Positions 34,656-44,370 of a stretch of DNA of 64,000 nt are shown here, in pieces. The stretch comes from Aspidapion aeneum (Eukaryota > Arthropoda > Insecta > Coleoptera > Brentidae), in assembly GCA_963576565.1 (NCBI GenBank), contig OY755040.1, positions 82,059,321 to 82,123,320 on the forward strand, in the 5' to 3' direction. Each line of letters opens with the position of its first letter. Position 1 is the first letter of the stretch. The notes under the pieces were generated by a model. That model saw nothing but the letters and a program-made list of their open reading frames with translations. It was not told the origin of the DNA and did not search any database. The translations under genes and the position numbers were made by a program.

Positions 34656-34874
34656 ATCGGTAGGAAGGATTGCAACGGACTCATCTAGAGTATCGGACGT
34701 AACATCAATGGCTTGGCAAGCGGTGGATGTAAGTGCAGCAGTGGTGGAAGCTGCCTCGGTTATCGACTGGTCTTCCGGAACGGATAACTTGAGATCTTCC
34801 AGGCTTTCTGGGTTATTACCAATGGAAAGTGTTTCCTCCAGGTTGATGTTAAGAGCTTCTGTCTCGGAATCCAT
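34656..34874 (-). pseudogene. Interrupted acidic N-terminal frame, putative gag start of element G
   Basis: The minus-strand frame starts ATG at 34874 (MDSETEALNINLEETL) and reads about 73 acidic, Ser/Thr-rich residues before running into the LTR of element L. No domain is recognisable. I read it as the gag N-terminus of element G because G's primer site and LTR lie upstream in the right orientation, and because the gag of the related element F also starts with an acidic stretch. An alternative is the first exon of a host gene. The remainder, if it exists, is left of the window. Confidence 0.4.
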
Positions 34875-37586
34875 TTTCTGTCTGCGGTATCAGTACACTT
34901 AACGAACGGTCAATGGTCCAAGGGTAATGCGGAATTACTAACTGCAGTATTGGTTTACCAGTACGGAGGGATATACGGCGTTACAAGGCGTTATCAGTTA
35001 GACGTAAGCGGTAGCTATCTAACTGCGGTATCAGTTACGTAAAGCTGCAGTGCTGGTACTGGTACTTTGATGAAGGTTATATAATTGTTATTGCTGTTAT
35101 ATAGCGTCGTGGTAGTGCATTTGTATCTGATACTGATAGACTCCATCTTAACGGAAGATATTGAACAGGCGGAAAATGTCGGATATTCGGCTGATAATTT
35201 CGGTTCGGAAGTGACTCCGTTGTGTGTGCTGATGTCTGGTGTAATAATTTTAAAAAAAACATGCTGCGGTATCAGTTACTTAATGAGAAAAAAAATATAT
35301 GCCAGGGGTAGGCATTCTACGCCAAAGTATATTCCAAACAGGGGAAGGTGGTAGTAAAACAACTAATAAAAAGACTTGCAGTAAACGCTTCAACGAGACA
35401 CGAATTAAATGTAAAAAAAAACAAACAAATTGTCAACAATTTTCGGTTACTATACCTTATGTATAACTAAATTTTAAAAAATTCCTGTTATCTAATTAGA
35501 CAAAATATTTCTCTAATAATTAAATCAGTTAAGTTATGTTTATTTTCGATAAAAAGAACGTTATTTAAAAGAATTCCTTTCAATATAAACTTTAAAACCA
35601 CTGCACTGCTTTAAAAAAAAACGATTAGCCCGCCCATAATATGAAAAGATTTCTTTTTCAAATTGGACATCCTTAATGTCTGTTCTTAAAATATTATACA
35701 TTAAAAAAAAATTCATGAATACCCCACTAGAAAAAAAATTAAGCTTATTTAAAAAAAATAATCCAAGCAGCGCTCTTGTTTTCAGGATATTTAATATGAA
35801 ATAATAAAATAATTTATTATAAAATAAAAATACAAGTGCATGAACCACTAAAGCTAATATTCTTTTAAAAAGTTCCGAAAAACTCACTTTTAATCAATAC
35901 AAAAAAAATTTCAAGTGCGTGAACCACTATTAAAGCAGTAATAAAGCTACAAAAAACTCACTTTAAGATGGTTAACGGTAAAAAAAACATATCCCATTGT
36001 TAAAAATCGATAACACAGAACTTTTGTTATTAAGAGATCAAAAAAATTACTCTGTCATATATAGGCAACCAAGCTCGGGTACTATAGTTTTCGTGTACGT
36101 GTGAGCTAGTGTAACTAAAAACTGAAATATATTTTATTCAACTCCAGGCTCGGTTCGGTTCGGTTACCTTTCTTCTAACTAAAACTCTAATTTTTGAAAT
36201 CTACCCCCACCCCTTTATTTAAAAAAATTAAAATGTATTTTGTTCAAATCCAGACTCAACCACCTTTCGTTTGATATCACACACGCCATATTTTCACATA
36301 AACTCCAGTTTTTTAAATCTACCCCACCCTTTTATTCGGCTTGCGTTCGGTGGATTGGGTTCATTTTTTTTTAAATCGGACCATCTCAAGCCTAGGTACC
36401 AAATTTCTGGCAAATCGGGCAAGTGGATTTTGAGTTATGGGCGTTGGTTGTTACAGTCAGACATACAGACAGACGGCGAGACAAAAAAAAATCAAAATCA
36501 TCTGAAACTCTCTCGACAAAAAAAATTGACATTGTGAGCTGAAATGAATGATGCATATGCACAACATGCAAAGTGTTGCAGGAGTTTCTATTATTATATA
36601 TTTATCTATAGTTAAAGGTACGTGTACGTAAACCACTAAAGCGTGTTTTTTAAAAAAATCATTTTCAAAATATCAAAGAAAACCAAATGAAAATTTTTCT
36701 TTAAATCGACCAAACGAATCTTTTGTTTTCAAGATACGTATTTTTTTAAAAATATATATATATATATATATAAACAAAAGATATATGGCGTGTACCCCTA
36801 AAGTGGTAGTTAAATAAACAATAAATAATTAAATCGCCAATAAAAAACATATTTAAAAAAAAAAAACAAAGATATTTACAAAGAAAAATATACGTATGTG
36901 TAAACCCCTAAAACAATAATCAAAATAATCAGGGAGAAAACTAACACATTCTGGTGTGGAATACTTATTTACGGTGGGGAAGGGCTTAGATCCCTCAAGA
37001 TCGATTTAGTTTTTATTACCAAGCCCTTATAGTTACATACCGCGACAACGCGAAAACAGTTTATTTTTAATTATAGTGGCACACACGTATAATACGCTAT
37101 CTCGTGCAGCCCATTGATTCTGCACTGACACTCTGAACGCACCCGACAAACCATATGAAATGGCTAAGTGGCCCTCGATATTTGGAACATTGGAATAAAA
37201 ATAGAAAAATATAACCAAACAGATTTAATAAAGAAAAAACCTTTTTCTTTTTCATTTCCTTGTTTTTAACTCTAGGATTTTTAATATAACCAAACAGATT
37301 TAATAAAGAAAAAACCTTTTTCTTTTTCATTTCCTTGTTTTTAACTCTAGGATTTTTAAAATCTTATTTTTGTTTCCGGGCTAAATTACATTTCTGAAAA
37401 TTCTGGTGCGGAAAACTAATGTGTGTTTAATATAAAATTATATTTTATAAAAAATTGAACAATTAATCTGTTTTACTACCTGGCCAACCTGTAGAAAGGA
37501 ATTATGCATACTAATACTTTTATTTAACTGCACTAAACTAAACTCAAGAATTGCCTATGTACAAAAATGAAGTAATCCATAATCGG
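34875..37586 (-). other. Long leader region of element G, repeat-rich, no gene
   Basis: CTGCGGTATCAGT recurs near 34877, 35026 and 35263, with a variant at 34941. A looser word like GTGAACCACTAAAGC recurs near 35840, 35915, 36625, 36790 and 36900. A (CGGTT)3 tract is at 36151, an AT microsatellite at about 36750-36772, and an interspersed-repeat phrase CAGACATACAGACAGACGG near 36460. No credible coding frame was found. Confidence 0.45.
37211..37360. repeat. Perfect 75-bp tandem duplication
   Basis: ATAACCAAACAGATTTAATA starts at 37211 and again at 37286. The two units look identical over their whole length. Confidence 0.92.
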
Positions 37587-37604
37587 GTCTCTGCTCGGGC
37601 GCCA
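37587..37604 (-). promoter_or_regulatory. tRNA-Lys-like primer-binding site of element G
   Basis: The minus strand reads TGGCGCCCGAGCAGAGAC. The site complementary to tRNA-Lys(UUU) used by many retroelements is TGGCGCCCGAACAGGGAC, so 16 of 18 positions agree. It lies 4 bp from the LTR. Confidence 0.75.
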
Positions 37605-37608
37605 ATTT

Positions 37609-37953
37609 TGTGATGGTGTTTGCTCTGGGGGGTTGAATTTATACTAATTTCTAATATTATATTAAAAATATAAAAATCCCCCTTATTGAGATTTCCCCTT
37701 ACTTTGACGTCCCAGGGTTTCTGTCAAATTTCCTACAGAAAAGTGACAGAAAGAGATGCCTCGAGCGCCACTCTAAGAAATAAAGGAGCTTAGAGTCACC
37801 TGTGCCTCTCGGGAACCTTTTATACAGAGGAGAACACAGGTAAAGGATTACTTCGAATTTGAGTTTAATAATAATTAACACTGTGGTTACAAATAAATTA
37901 ATTTTTTTATTATATAAAAGTGTAGTTTTCTTTTACATCCTAGAATATCACCA
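37609..37953 (-). repeat. 5' LTR of element G
   Basis: The plus strand starts TGTGATGG and ends ATATCACCA, so the minus strand reads TG...CA. It adjoins the primer site. It contains a box at 37765-37797 shared with both LTRs of element F, including a 7-bp stem-loop. No second copy is present in the window, so the boundaries rest on termini and primer site only. Confidence 0.6.
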
Positions 37954-37959
37954 AAATAT

Positions 37960-38361
37960 TGTTACAAATTTGAGTATTTAAATTTTATAGTTAGAATTTA
38001 TTTAGGTTTAGTGTAGTATTAGGTTGACGTATTTTATGGTTGTATTCTTAATCTAGGTTTTAGTTGCGTTATCTGTGACAAACTGGTATGCGAAAGTCTA
38101 GAAAAGGGCTGGAATGATTCCGAATCGAACAAGGATGGAAGGGTTCTCGAATATATATAAGGCCGGACGTCGTGCAGCAGTCAGTCACAGATAACGTACT
38201 GTAGTGGTCGTGAGATATTAACACGAAGTTAATAGACCGATTATAGTAGTGAATTATTAGCAAGTTATTAGTAAGTTTAAGTGCGTGTTTTTGTACATAA
38301 ATTTGTGGAAATAAATTGACGTATCGTTTTCAACAATTGCGAGTTTTAATTTGTCGTAACA
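37960..38361 (+). repeat. 5' LTR of element D
   Basis: 402 bp. It has a 10-bp deletion before the terminal GTAACA and lacks a 13-bp segment compared with the 3' LTR. The TATA box is ATATATATAAGG near 38148-38160. HSE-like TTCTCGAA lies just upstream. Confidence 0.93.
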
Positions 38362-38363
38362 AT

Positions 38364-38381
38364 TGGTGTCAGAAGTGAGAT
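38364..38381 (+). promoter_or_regulatory. Primer-binding site of element D
   Basis: TGGTGTCAGAAGTGAGAT starts 2 bp after the LTR. D2 has TGGTGTCAGAAGTGGGAT at the same place. The tRNA was not identified. Confidence 0.75.
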
Positions 38382-39215
38382 TAAAAGAAATAGATAGTGC
38401 AAAGACTATCCTTACACAGTACCACCGGCTAGGACAATTAAAAAGAAGAACAATAAGTGATTTTGCCAGAATATTCGGAACTGAATAGTGCAAAGACTAC
38501 CCTTACATATTACCACCGGATAGGACAATTGGACAGAAAAACAGTAAGTGATTTTTCCAGAATATTCGAAGAAGTTCGATATTGTTTTATTCAAAAACTA
38601 AAAGAGATATTTAAGAACCGACTTCGACATTAACTTTACAGTCCAAAAATTGATAATTAGAGAGATTTTCTAGAATATTCTATAACATTCTACGACGTTC
38701 TATTCAAAAACTAGAAGAGATATACAAATACCGACTTCGACATTAGATTAGTAATTTTAAAAGTAAGAATCAGAAAGAATTTCTACGACGCTCTATTCGA
38801 AAACCAGAAGAAATATCCAAAAAGAGACTTCGACATTAGCTTAGTAATTTCAAAAGTAAGAACTAAAAAGAATTTCTAGAAGATTCCATAACATTCTACG
38901 ACGTTCTATTCAAAAACTAGAAGAGATATACAAATACCGACTTCGACAGTAGCTTAGTTATTTTAAAAGTAAGAATTAGAAATTATTTCTAGAATATTCC
39001 ATAACATTCTACGACGGTCTATTCGAGAACCAAAAGAGATAATCAAAAAGTGACTTCTACATTTTCCTAGTAGCAGAAAGAGTAGCATTTACCAGTATAT
39101 TCCAGAACATTCCATTAGGTTCTATTTAAGAATTGGAAGAGATATTGAAAAACCGACTTTGACATTCGCTTTATAGCCCTAAAATAGACGTTTTAAGTGA
39201 TTTATCAGGAAGTTG
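38382..39215 (+). repeat. Leader of element D with degenerate ~120-bp repeats
   Basis: Phrases such as ACATTCTACGACGTTCTATT and CCGACTTCGACATTAG recur roughly every 110-130 bp from 38560 to 39180, about five diverged units. There is no coding frame. The same array is present in D2. Confidence 0.75.
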
Positions 39216-40151
39216 ATGCTTACTAGACAAGGATCGGCCAAGATGGAAGATTTAACTAAAATGATGCAGGCTCTAGCAGCTCAAATGGCTCAAAACCAGA
39301 ACGACATGAAACAGACCATTGAACAAAACCAGGGCGATATGAAACACACCATGGACGACATGAAACACACTATTGAACAAAACCAGAACGATATGAGACA
39401 GACATTAGATGGCATGCAAGAAAACTTCGATCAGATAAAGAGCAACTCCGAACAGCTGAGAGAAGAGTTTAAAGCAGCAACTGAAGATCTTAAGGAAGAA
39501 ATAACTCAAACAATGCAGAATGTAGAAGAAAAGGTACAAAACCAATTGCAGAATGTAGAAGAAACGGTACAAAACAAATTGCAGAATGTTGAAGAAAAAG
39601 TGGAGACCAAGCTACAGAATGTAAGAGAAGAAGTTTTTCAAACAGTGGAAGAAAAGCTCCAGGATGTGTCAAAACAGCTTATACAGCTCCAAAAAGAACA
39701 CAACAAAATGAAAACTCAGGGATGTGTTGTGAATTCCAACCAAAACATTAAGCCTCCAAATTTCGATGGTACGTCTTCCTGGTCTACTTATAAACAACAG
39801 TTTGAAGCTGCCGCTGCTGCAAATGGTTGGGATGATGAGGAAAAAGCTAGAGCATTGTTAGTAGCTCTACGAGAACCTGCTCTGGGACTTTTACGGTCCA
39901 TTCCAGTCGAGCAAAAACAGAATTATAACGCTCTAGTGGCAGCGTTAGAAAGAAGGTATGGAGACGAACACTTGCGAAATTTACATTGGTCAGAATTAAA
40001 TATTCGTCAACAAAGGCCAGGAGAATCATTACAAGAGTATGAAGCAGATATCAGGAGGCTGATGTATTTAGCTTACCCAGAAATGCCAGAAAATTACAGA
40101 GATCCCTTCAGGGTGGATGCTTTATTAACGGATTACGAGACACGGACTTAG
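39216..40151 (+). CDS. Gypsy gag of element D, frameshifted near its end
   Basis: Starts at ATG 39216 (MLTRQGSAK); 311 codons to a stop caused by a frame change. Residues 10-170 are a long coiled coil built of near-repeats: QNQNDMKQTIE-type 11-residue units, then QNVEEKVQNQL-type units. Residues about 180-310 form the gag core (NFDGTSSWSTYKQQFE, HLRNLHWSELN, QEYEADIRRLMYLAYP). The frame breaks near 40120, and the same protein continues in the pol frame (LAKLLRRERFHNS onwards), indicating one lost base in a T run or a sequencing error. The zinc knuckle lies in the downstream frame. Confidence 0.85.
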   Translation: MLTRQGSAKMEDLTKMMQALAAQMAQNQNDMKQTIEQNQGDMKHTMDDMKHTIEQNQNDMRQTLDGMQENFDQIKSNSEQLREEFKAATEDLKEEITQTMQNVEEKVQNQLQNVEETVQNKLQNVEEKVETKLQNVREEVFQTVEEKLQDVSKQLIQLQKEHNKMKTQGCVVNSNQNIKPPNFDGTSSWSTYKQQFEAAAAANGWDDEEKARALLVALREPALGLLRSIPVEQKQNYNALVAALERRYGDEHLRNLHWSELNIRQQRPGESLQEYEADIRRLMYLAYPEMPENYRDPFRVDALLTDYETRT

Positions 40152-40192
40152 CAAAGTTACTTCGTCGAGAACGCTTCCATAATAGCAGTGAA

Positions 40193-43100
40193 GTGTTGAT
40201 TCGAGCCCTTGAAATCGAATCATCAAATAATATGTCCAGGCCAAAAGTAAGAGCTGTTTCAATTCAGGAGGGAGAAGAAAGGAGCAATGGACATGAGGTC
40301 AACTTAAAAACGCTAAACCAAATGTTTCAATCACTGATAGAGAAGATTGACTCTTTGAAGGAAAGCAGACGATCCCCTCCAAATGTGGAGTGTTTCAGAT
40401 GCGGACGTACAGGGCATATTCAACGCGATTGTCGCGTCCAAATAAGGTCTCGCTCGCCATCTAGCGGGACAGAGTACCGAAGAAGAGATCAGGAAAAACT
40501 AAAACTAGTCAACGCAGAGGGGCGGGTGTTGGCTAAAGGGAATGTAGCCCCCAAAATTTATTCAATTAAGAGCTTAAAACATACTGCTGACAGTCTTAAC
40601 ATCGACGGACTTATAAATGGAAGACAAGTTAACATAACAGTAGACACTGGTGCTGCCATATCATTGCTTAAGTTCAAAATTGCAACGAGATATAAAATTC
40701 GACCAACAGAAAAGAAAATAACACTTAAGACTGTGACTGGAGAATCCGCAGACGTGTTGGGGCAGACAGACATAGACCTACAGCTGGGAAGATTAAAGAT
40801 TCGCCACACTGTATTGGTTGCCGAAATAGAAGATGAATTTATTTTGGGAATGGACTTGATAAGTAAACATGGATTTGCGTTTGATAATAAACTTAATAAC
40901 CTAAGATTTGGGAACGAAGAGTTCATTTTGTCAAATAGTCACATCAATAAAGAACCAATTAAGGTGGTGGCAGTATGCACAACAAGACTAGTCGGTAACA
41001 GTGAGACCATAATTTTTGGGAGGCTGGAAAGTAAAACATCAAGCTGCGTCGGACTCATAAGCCAACAAAACACACCCAACACCTACCTCGTTGCAAAATC
41101 AATAGTTAAAACCGATAAAGACATCCCGATTAGAGTCGCCAATATTTTCCCAAATAGTGTCAAAATTAATAAGAGAGAGGTGGTAGCATTACTTGAACCA
41201 GTACAGAAAGTAACAAGATGTGAAGAGCCAACTTCCGAGGATACAAGCAAGTTACACACTGGCGATGCCCAACCGATAAGACAACCCCCAAGAAGACTAC
41301 CAATGGCCAAGCAAGAAGAAGTTCACAATCTCATTAATAAAATGCTCAGCGACGGTGTTATTGAAGTGTCATCAAGTCCTTGGTCATCTCCTGTGGTGTT
41401 GGTCACTAAAAAGGATGGAAGTACTAGATTTTGTGTCGACTACAGGAAACTTAACGATGTGACCAAGAAAGATAGTTACCCACTGCCAAGAATAGACGAC
41501 ACATTAACAACATTGGCAGGATCATATTGGTTTTCTACTATTGACCTGAAAAGTGGGTATTGGCAAGTAGGAATCTTTGAAAGAGATAAAGAGAAGACTG
41601 CATTCTCTGCTGGAAGTGGACTTTATCAGTTTAATGTGATGCCATTTGGCCTGTGCAATGCCCCAGCTACATTTGAAAGACTAATGGAAGTCGTTCTACG
41701 AGGCCTTACTTGGAAAACCTGCCTAGTCTATTTGGATGATGTCATAGTAATGGGGAAATCATTTCAAGATCATCTAGATAATTTACGAGAAGTATTCTCA
41801 AGAATCAGGAACGCAAATCTTAAATTGAACTCAAAGAAATGTTTTCTGTTCCAAGAAAAAGTTGAGTTCCTGGGTCACGTCGTTTCCCGAGAAGGCATCC
41901 ATACCGACAAAAAGAAGTTACAAGCAATAAAAGAATGGCCTCAACCTCGTGACAAACATGAATTAAGAAGCTTTTTGGGTCTGTGTACATACTACAGACG
42001 ATTTGTAGGATTCGCCAAAATAGCGTCTCCATTACATAGACTTACAGAAGATAAAGCTTCTTACAAATGGAATACCGAATGTGACCAAGCATTTAGAAGA
42101 CTAAAAGCAGCATTATGTTCTAGTCCGATTCTTGCATATCCCATTCCAAAAGGAAAATTCATATTAGATACTGATGCAAGCAACGATGGCATAGGAGCAG
42201 TACTCTCCCAAGTACAAGATGGAGAAGAACGGGTCATCGAATTTTTCAGCAAGAAGCTATCCAAACCAGAGAGAAATTATTGTGTTACTAGAAAGGAGCT
42301 CCTAGCCATAGTTAAATCCGTAGATCACTTTCACAAATATCTCTACGGACAAGAGTTTCTGATTAGAACGGATCATGCTGCGTTACAGTGGCTCATGAAA
42401 ATGAAACAACCTGAGGGGCAAGTCGCGAGATGGATAGAAAAGCTACAACAATACCATTATCAAATTAAGCACCGAGCGGGAAGGGTGCATAATAATGCAG
42501 ATGCATTGTCCAGAAGACCTTGCCCTGAGGATTGTAAACATTGCAGGAAAATTGACCAGAAAGAAGGAATTATCTACGTGCGCCAGATAAAGTTAGAACC
42601 AGATGAAGAATGGATGTCGGCTTCGATTAGAACCACACAACTTAACGACAAAGATGTAGGACCTATCTTGCGATTGAAAGAAGAAAACAAGCCACGACCA
42701 TCATGGCAAGATATCGCAAACCAAGGGGTGATATTCAAATCACTGTGGGCACAATGGGATTCACTGATAGTAGAGGAAAACATCCTTAAACGTGCCTGGG
42801 AAAGTACCGATGGCCTTACTGTGGTTAATCAAGTAGTGGTTCCTAGGAGCATGGTAGACAATATAATGGCCGAATGCCATGGTGGAAAATCAGGCGCGCA
42901 CCTAGGCATAAATAAAACCATGGACAAAATTCGAAACCGATTTTATTGGGTCAATTACGTTCAAGATGTGAAAAACTGGTGCCGCCGATGTTCGACTTGT
43001 GCAGCCAGCCAAGGTCCCAAAACAAGGTCCAGAGGTCAAATGAAACAATATAACGTAGGTCTACCATTCGAACGCATTGCTATTGATGTGGCCGGACCAT

Positions 43101-43930
43101 TTCCAGAAACTAAAAAAGGCAACAAATACATCCTTGTTGTCATGGATTACTTTAGCAAATGGCCAGAAGTTTTTGCTTTGCCTAACCAAGAGGCCACTAC
43201 AGTTGCGGAAGTTCTGGTAAATGATGTTTTCAGCCGATTTGGCATTCCTTTGGAACTACATTCAGATCAAGGAAGAAACTTTGAATCGAAGCTCTTCCAG
43301 AATCTCTGTGACCTTTTAGGAATACATAAAACACGGACTACGGCTTTACATCCGCAGTCAGATGGCATGGTTGAAAGATTTAATAAAACAATAGAAGAAC
43401 ATCTGTGCAAAGTTGTTGATGAGCACCAAACAGATTGGGACCAATATATTCCATTGTTTTTGATGGCCTATAGAACCGCCATTCACAATACGACAGGAGC
43501 TACTCCATCTAGTATCCTCTTTGGTAGAGAACTGCGTTTACCATGTGATATCATGTTTGGTTCACCTGAAGTAGAACACTTAGAGGTTAATGACTATGTC
43601 GAACGTTTAAGGCAAAAGCTGCACGATATCCATGAAGTGGTTAGAGAGCGAATAGAAATAGCCAGTAACCGCATGAAAGCGAGATATGACCTGAAAGCAA
43701 ACTCTTCAGGGTTCAAAGAGAATGATCAAGTCTGGCTATACAATCCTCAACGCAAGAAAGGAAAATCACCTAAGTTGACACCACCATGGGAAGGGCCTTA
43801 TAAAGTTGTTAAGAGAATTAATGATGTAGTCTACCGGATCCAGAAAAGCCCGAAGTCCAAGATGAAAGTTGTTCATCTAGACAGACTAAAACCTTACCTG
43901 GGAAATGTTGATCGAGGCGATCAAACCTGA
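40193..43930 (+). CDS. Gypsy gag C-terminus and pol of element D
   Basis: About 1245 codons continuing gag rather than starting independently; the first codon listed is TTG, and reading is open from about 40125. Order: gag CCHC knuckle CFRCGRTGHIQRDC (40390-40431); retropepsin VDTGAAISLL (aspartate near 40643); RT with TKKDGSTRFCVDYRKLN, STIDLKSGYWQV, MPFGLCNAPATF and YLDDV (41728-41742); RNase H LDTDASNDGIGAV (near 42170) to HNNADALSRRP; integrase zinc finger with CRRCSTC; rve core with IAIDVAGPF, HSDQGRNFES and MVERFNKTIEEH (D, D and E present); C-terminal barrel and VVHLDRLKPY. No catalytic residue is missing. It ends 12 bp before the 3' LTR. Confidence 0.93.
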   Translation: MLIRALEIESSNNMSRPKVRAVSIQEGEERSNGHEVNLKTLNQMFQSLIEKIDSLKESRRSPPNVECFRCGRTGHIQRDCRVQIRSRSPSSGTEYRRRDQEKLKLVNAEGRVLAKGNVAPKIYSIKSLKHTADSLNIDGLINGRQVNITVDTGAAISLLKFKIATRYKIRPTEKKITLKTVTGESADVLGQTDIDLQLGRLKIRHTVLVAEIEDEFILGMDLISKHGFAFDNKLNNLRFGNEEFILSNSHINKEPIKVVAVCTTRLVGNSETIIFGRLESKTSSCVGLISQQNTPNTYLVAKSIVKTDKDIPIRVANIFPNSVKINKREVVALLEPVQKVTRCEEPTSEDTSKLHTGDAQPIRQPPRRLPMAKQEEVHNLINKMLSDGVIEVSSSPWSSPVVLVTKKDGSTRFCVDYRKLNDVTKKDSYPLPRIDDTLTTLAGSYWFSTIDLKSGYWQVGIFERDKEKTAFSAGSGLYQFNVMPFGLCNAPATFERLMEVVLRGLTWKTCLVYLDDVIVMGKSFQDHLDNLREVFSRIRNANLKLNSKKCFLFQEKVEFLGHVVSREGIHTDKKKLQAIKEWPQPRDKHELRSFLGLCTYYRRFVGFAKIASPLHRLTEDKASYKWNTECDQAFRRLKAALCSSPILAYPIPKGKFILDTDASNDGIGAVLSQVQDGEERVIEFFSKKLSKPERNYCVTRKELLAIVKSVDHFHKYLYGQEFLIRTDHAALQWLMKMKQPEGQVARWIEKLQQYHYQIKHRAGRVHNNADALSRRPCPEDCKHCRKIDQKEGIIYVRQIKLEPDEEWMSASIRTTQLNDKDVGPILRLKEENKPRPSWQDIANQGVIFKSLWAQWDSLIVEENILKRAWESTDGLTVVNQVVVPRSMVDNIMAECHGGKSGAHLGINKTMDKIRNRFYWVNYVQDVKNWCRRCSTCAASQGPKTRSRGQMKQYNVGLPFERIAIDVAGPFPETKKGNKYILVVMDYFSKWPEVFALPNQEATTVAEVLVNDVFSRFGIPLELHSDQGRNFESKLFQNLCDLLGIHKTRTTALHPQSDGMVERFNKTIEEHLCKVVDEHQTDWDQYIPLFLMAYRTAIHNTTGATPSSILFGRELRLPCDIMFGSPEVEHLEVNDYVERLRQKLHDIHEVVRERIEIASNRMKARYDLKANSSGFKENDQVWLYNPQRKKGKSPKLTPPWEGPYKVVKRINDVVYRIQKSPKSKMKVVHLDRLKPYLGNVDRGDQT

Positions 43931-43942
43931 AGAGGAGGATAG

Positions 43943-44366
43943 TGTTACAAATTTAAGTATTTAAATTTTATAGTTAGAATTTATTTAGGTTTAGTGTAGT
44001 GTTAGGTTGACGTATTTTATGGTTGTATTCTTAATCTAGGTTTTAGTTGCGTTATCTGTGACAAACTGGTATGCGAAAGTCTAGAAGGGCTGGAATGATT
44101 CCGAATCGAACAAGGATGGAAGGGTTCTCGAATAGTAGGCAGCCCTCATATATAAGGCCGGACGTCGTGCAGCAGTCAGTCACAGATAACGTACTGTAGT
44201 GGTCGTGAGATATTAACACGAAGTTAATAGACCGATTATAGTAGTGAATTATTAGCAAGTTATTAGTAAGTTTAAGTGCGTGTTTTTGTACATAAATTTG
44301 TGTAAATAAATTGACGTATCGTTTTCAACAATTGCAAGTTTTAATTTGTCGTTGTGAACCTGTAAC
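43943..44366 (+). repeat. 3' LTR of element D
   Basis: 424 bp from TGTTAC to TGTAACA, directly after the purine tract at 43929-43942. It retains the 10-bp and 13-bp segments missing in the 5' LTR. TATA box near 44150-44158. Confidence 0.93.
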
Positions 44367-44370
44367 AATA

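Larger units (their letters stand above)
34656..37953 (-). mobile_element. Element G: 5' part of a minus-strand LTR retrotransposon
   Basis: The LTR (37609-37953), a tRNA-Lys-like primer-binding site (37587-37604), a 2.7 kb leader and an acidic start frame lie in this order on the minus strand. Element L is inserted at 34655 and separates it from its 3' part, which would lie left of the window. The LTR shares a 33-bp box with the LTRs of element F. Confidence 0.6.
37960..44366 (+). mobile_element. Element D: Ty3/Gypsy retrotransposon, near intact
   Basis: LTRs at 37960-38361 and 43943-44366 start TGTTAC and end GTAACA. ATAT flanks both ends (37956-37959, 44367-44370), a 4-bp target duplication. 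Between them are a primer-binding site, gag with a coiled-coil N-terminus, and a long pol with all catalytic motifs, then a purine tract GAAGAGGAGGATAG. The only coding defect noticed is a frameshift at the gag end near 40120. No env. It landed at the outer edge of the element G LTR. Confidence 0.94.

Noticed and set aside
36271..36537. 88-codon frame in the G leader
   Set aside because: It includes the common interspersed phrase CAGACATACAGACAGACGG and poly-A; no protein family seen.
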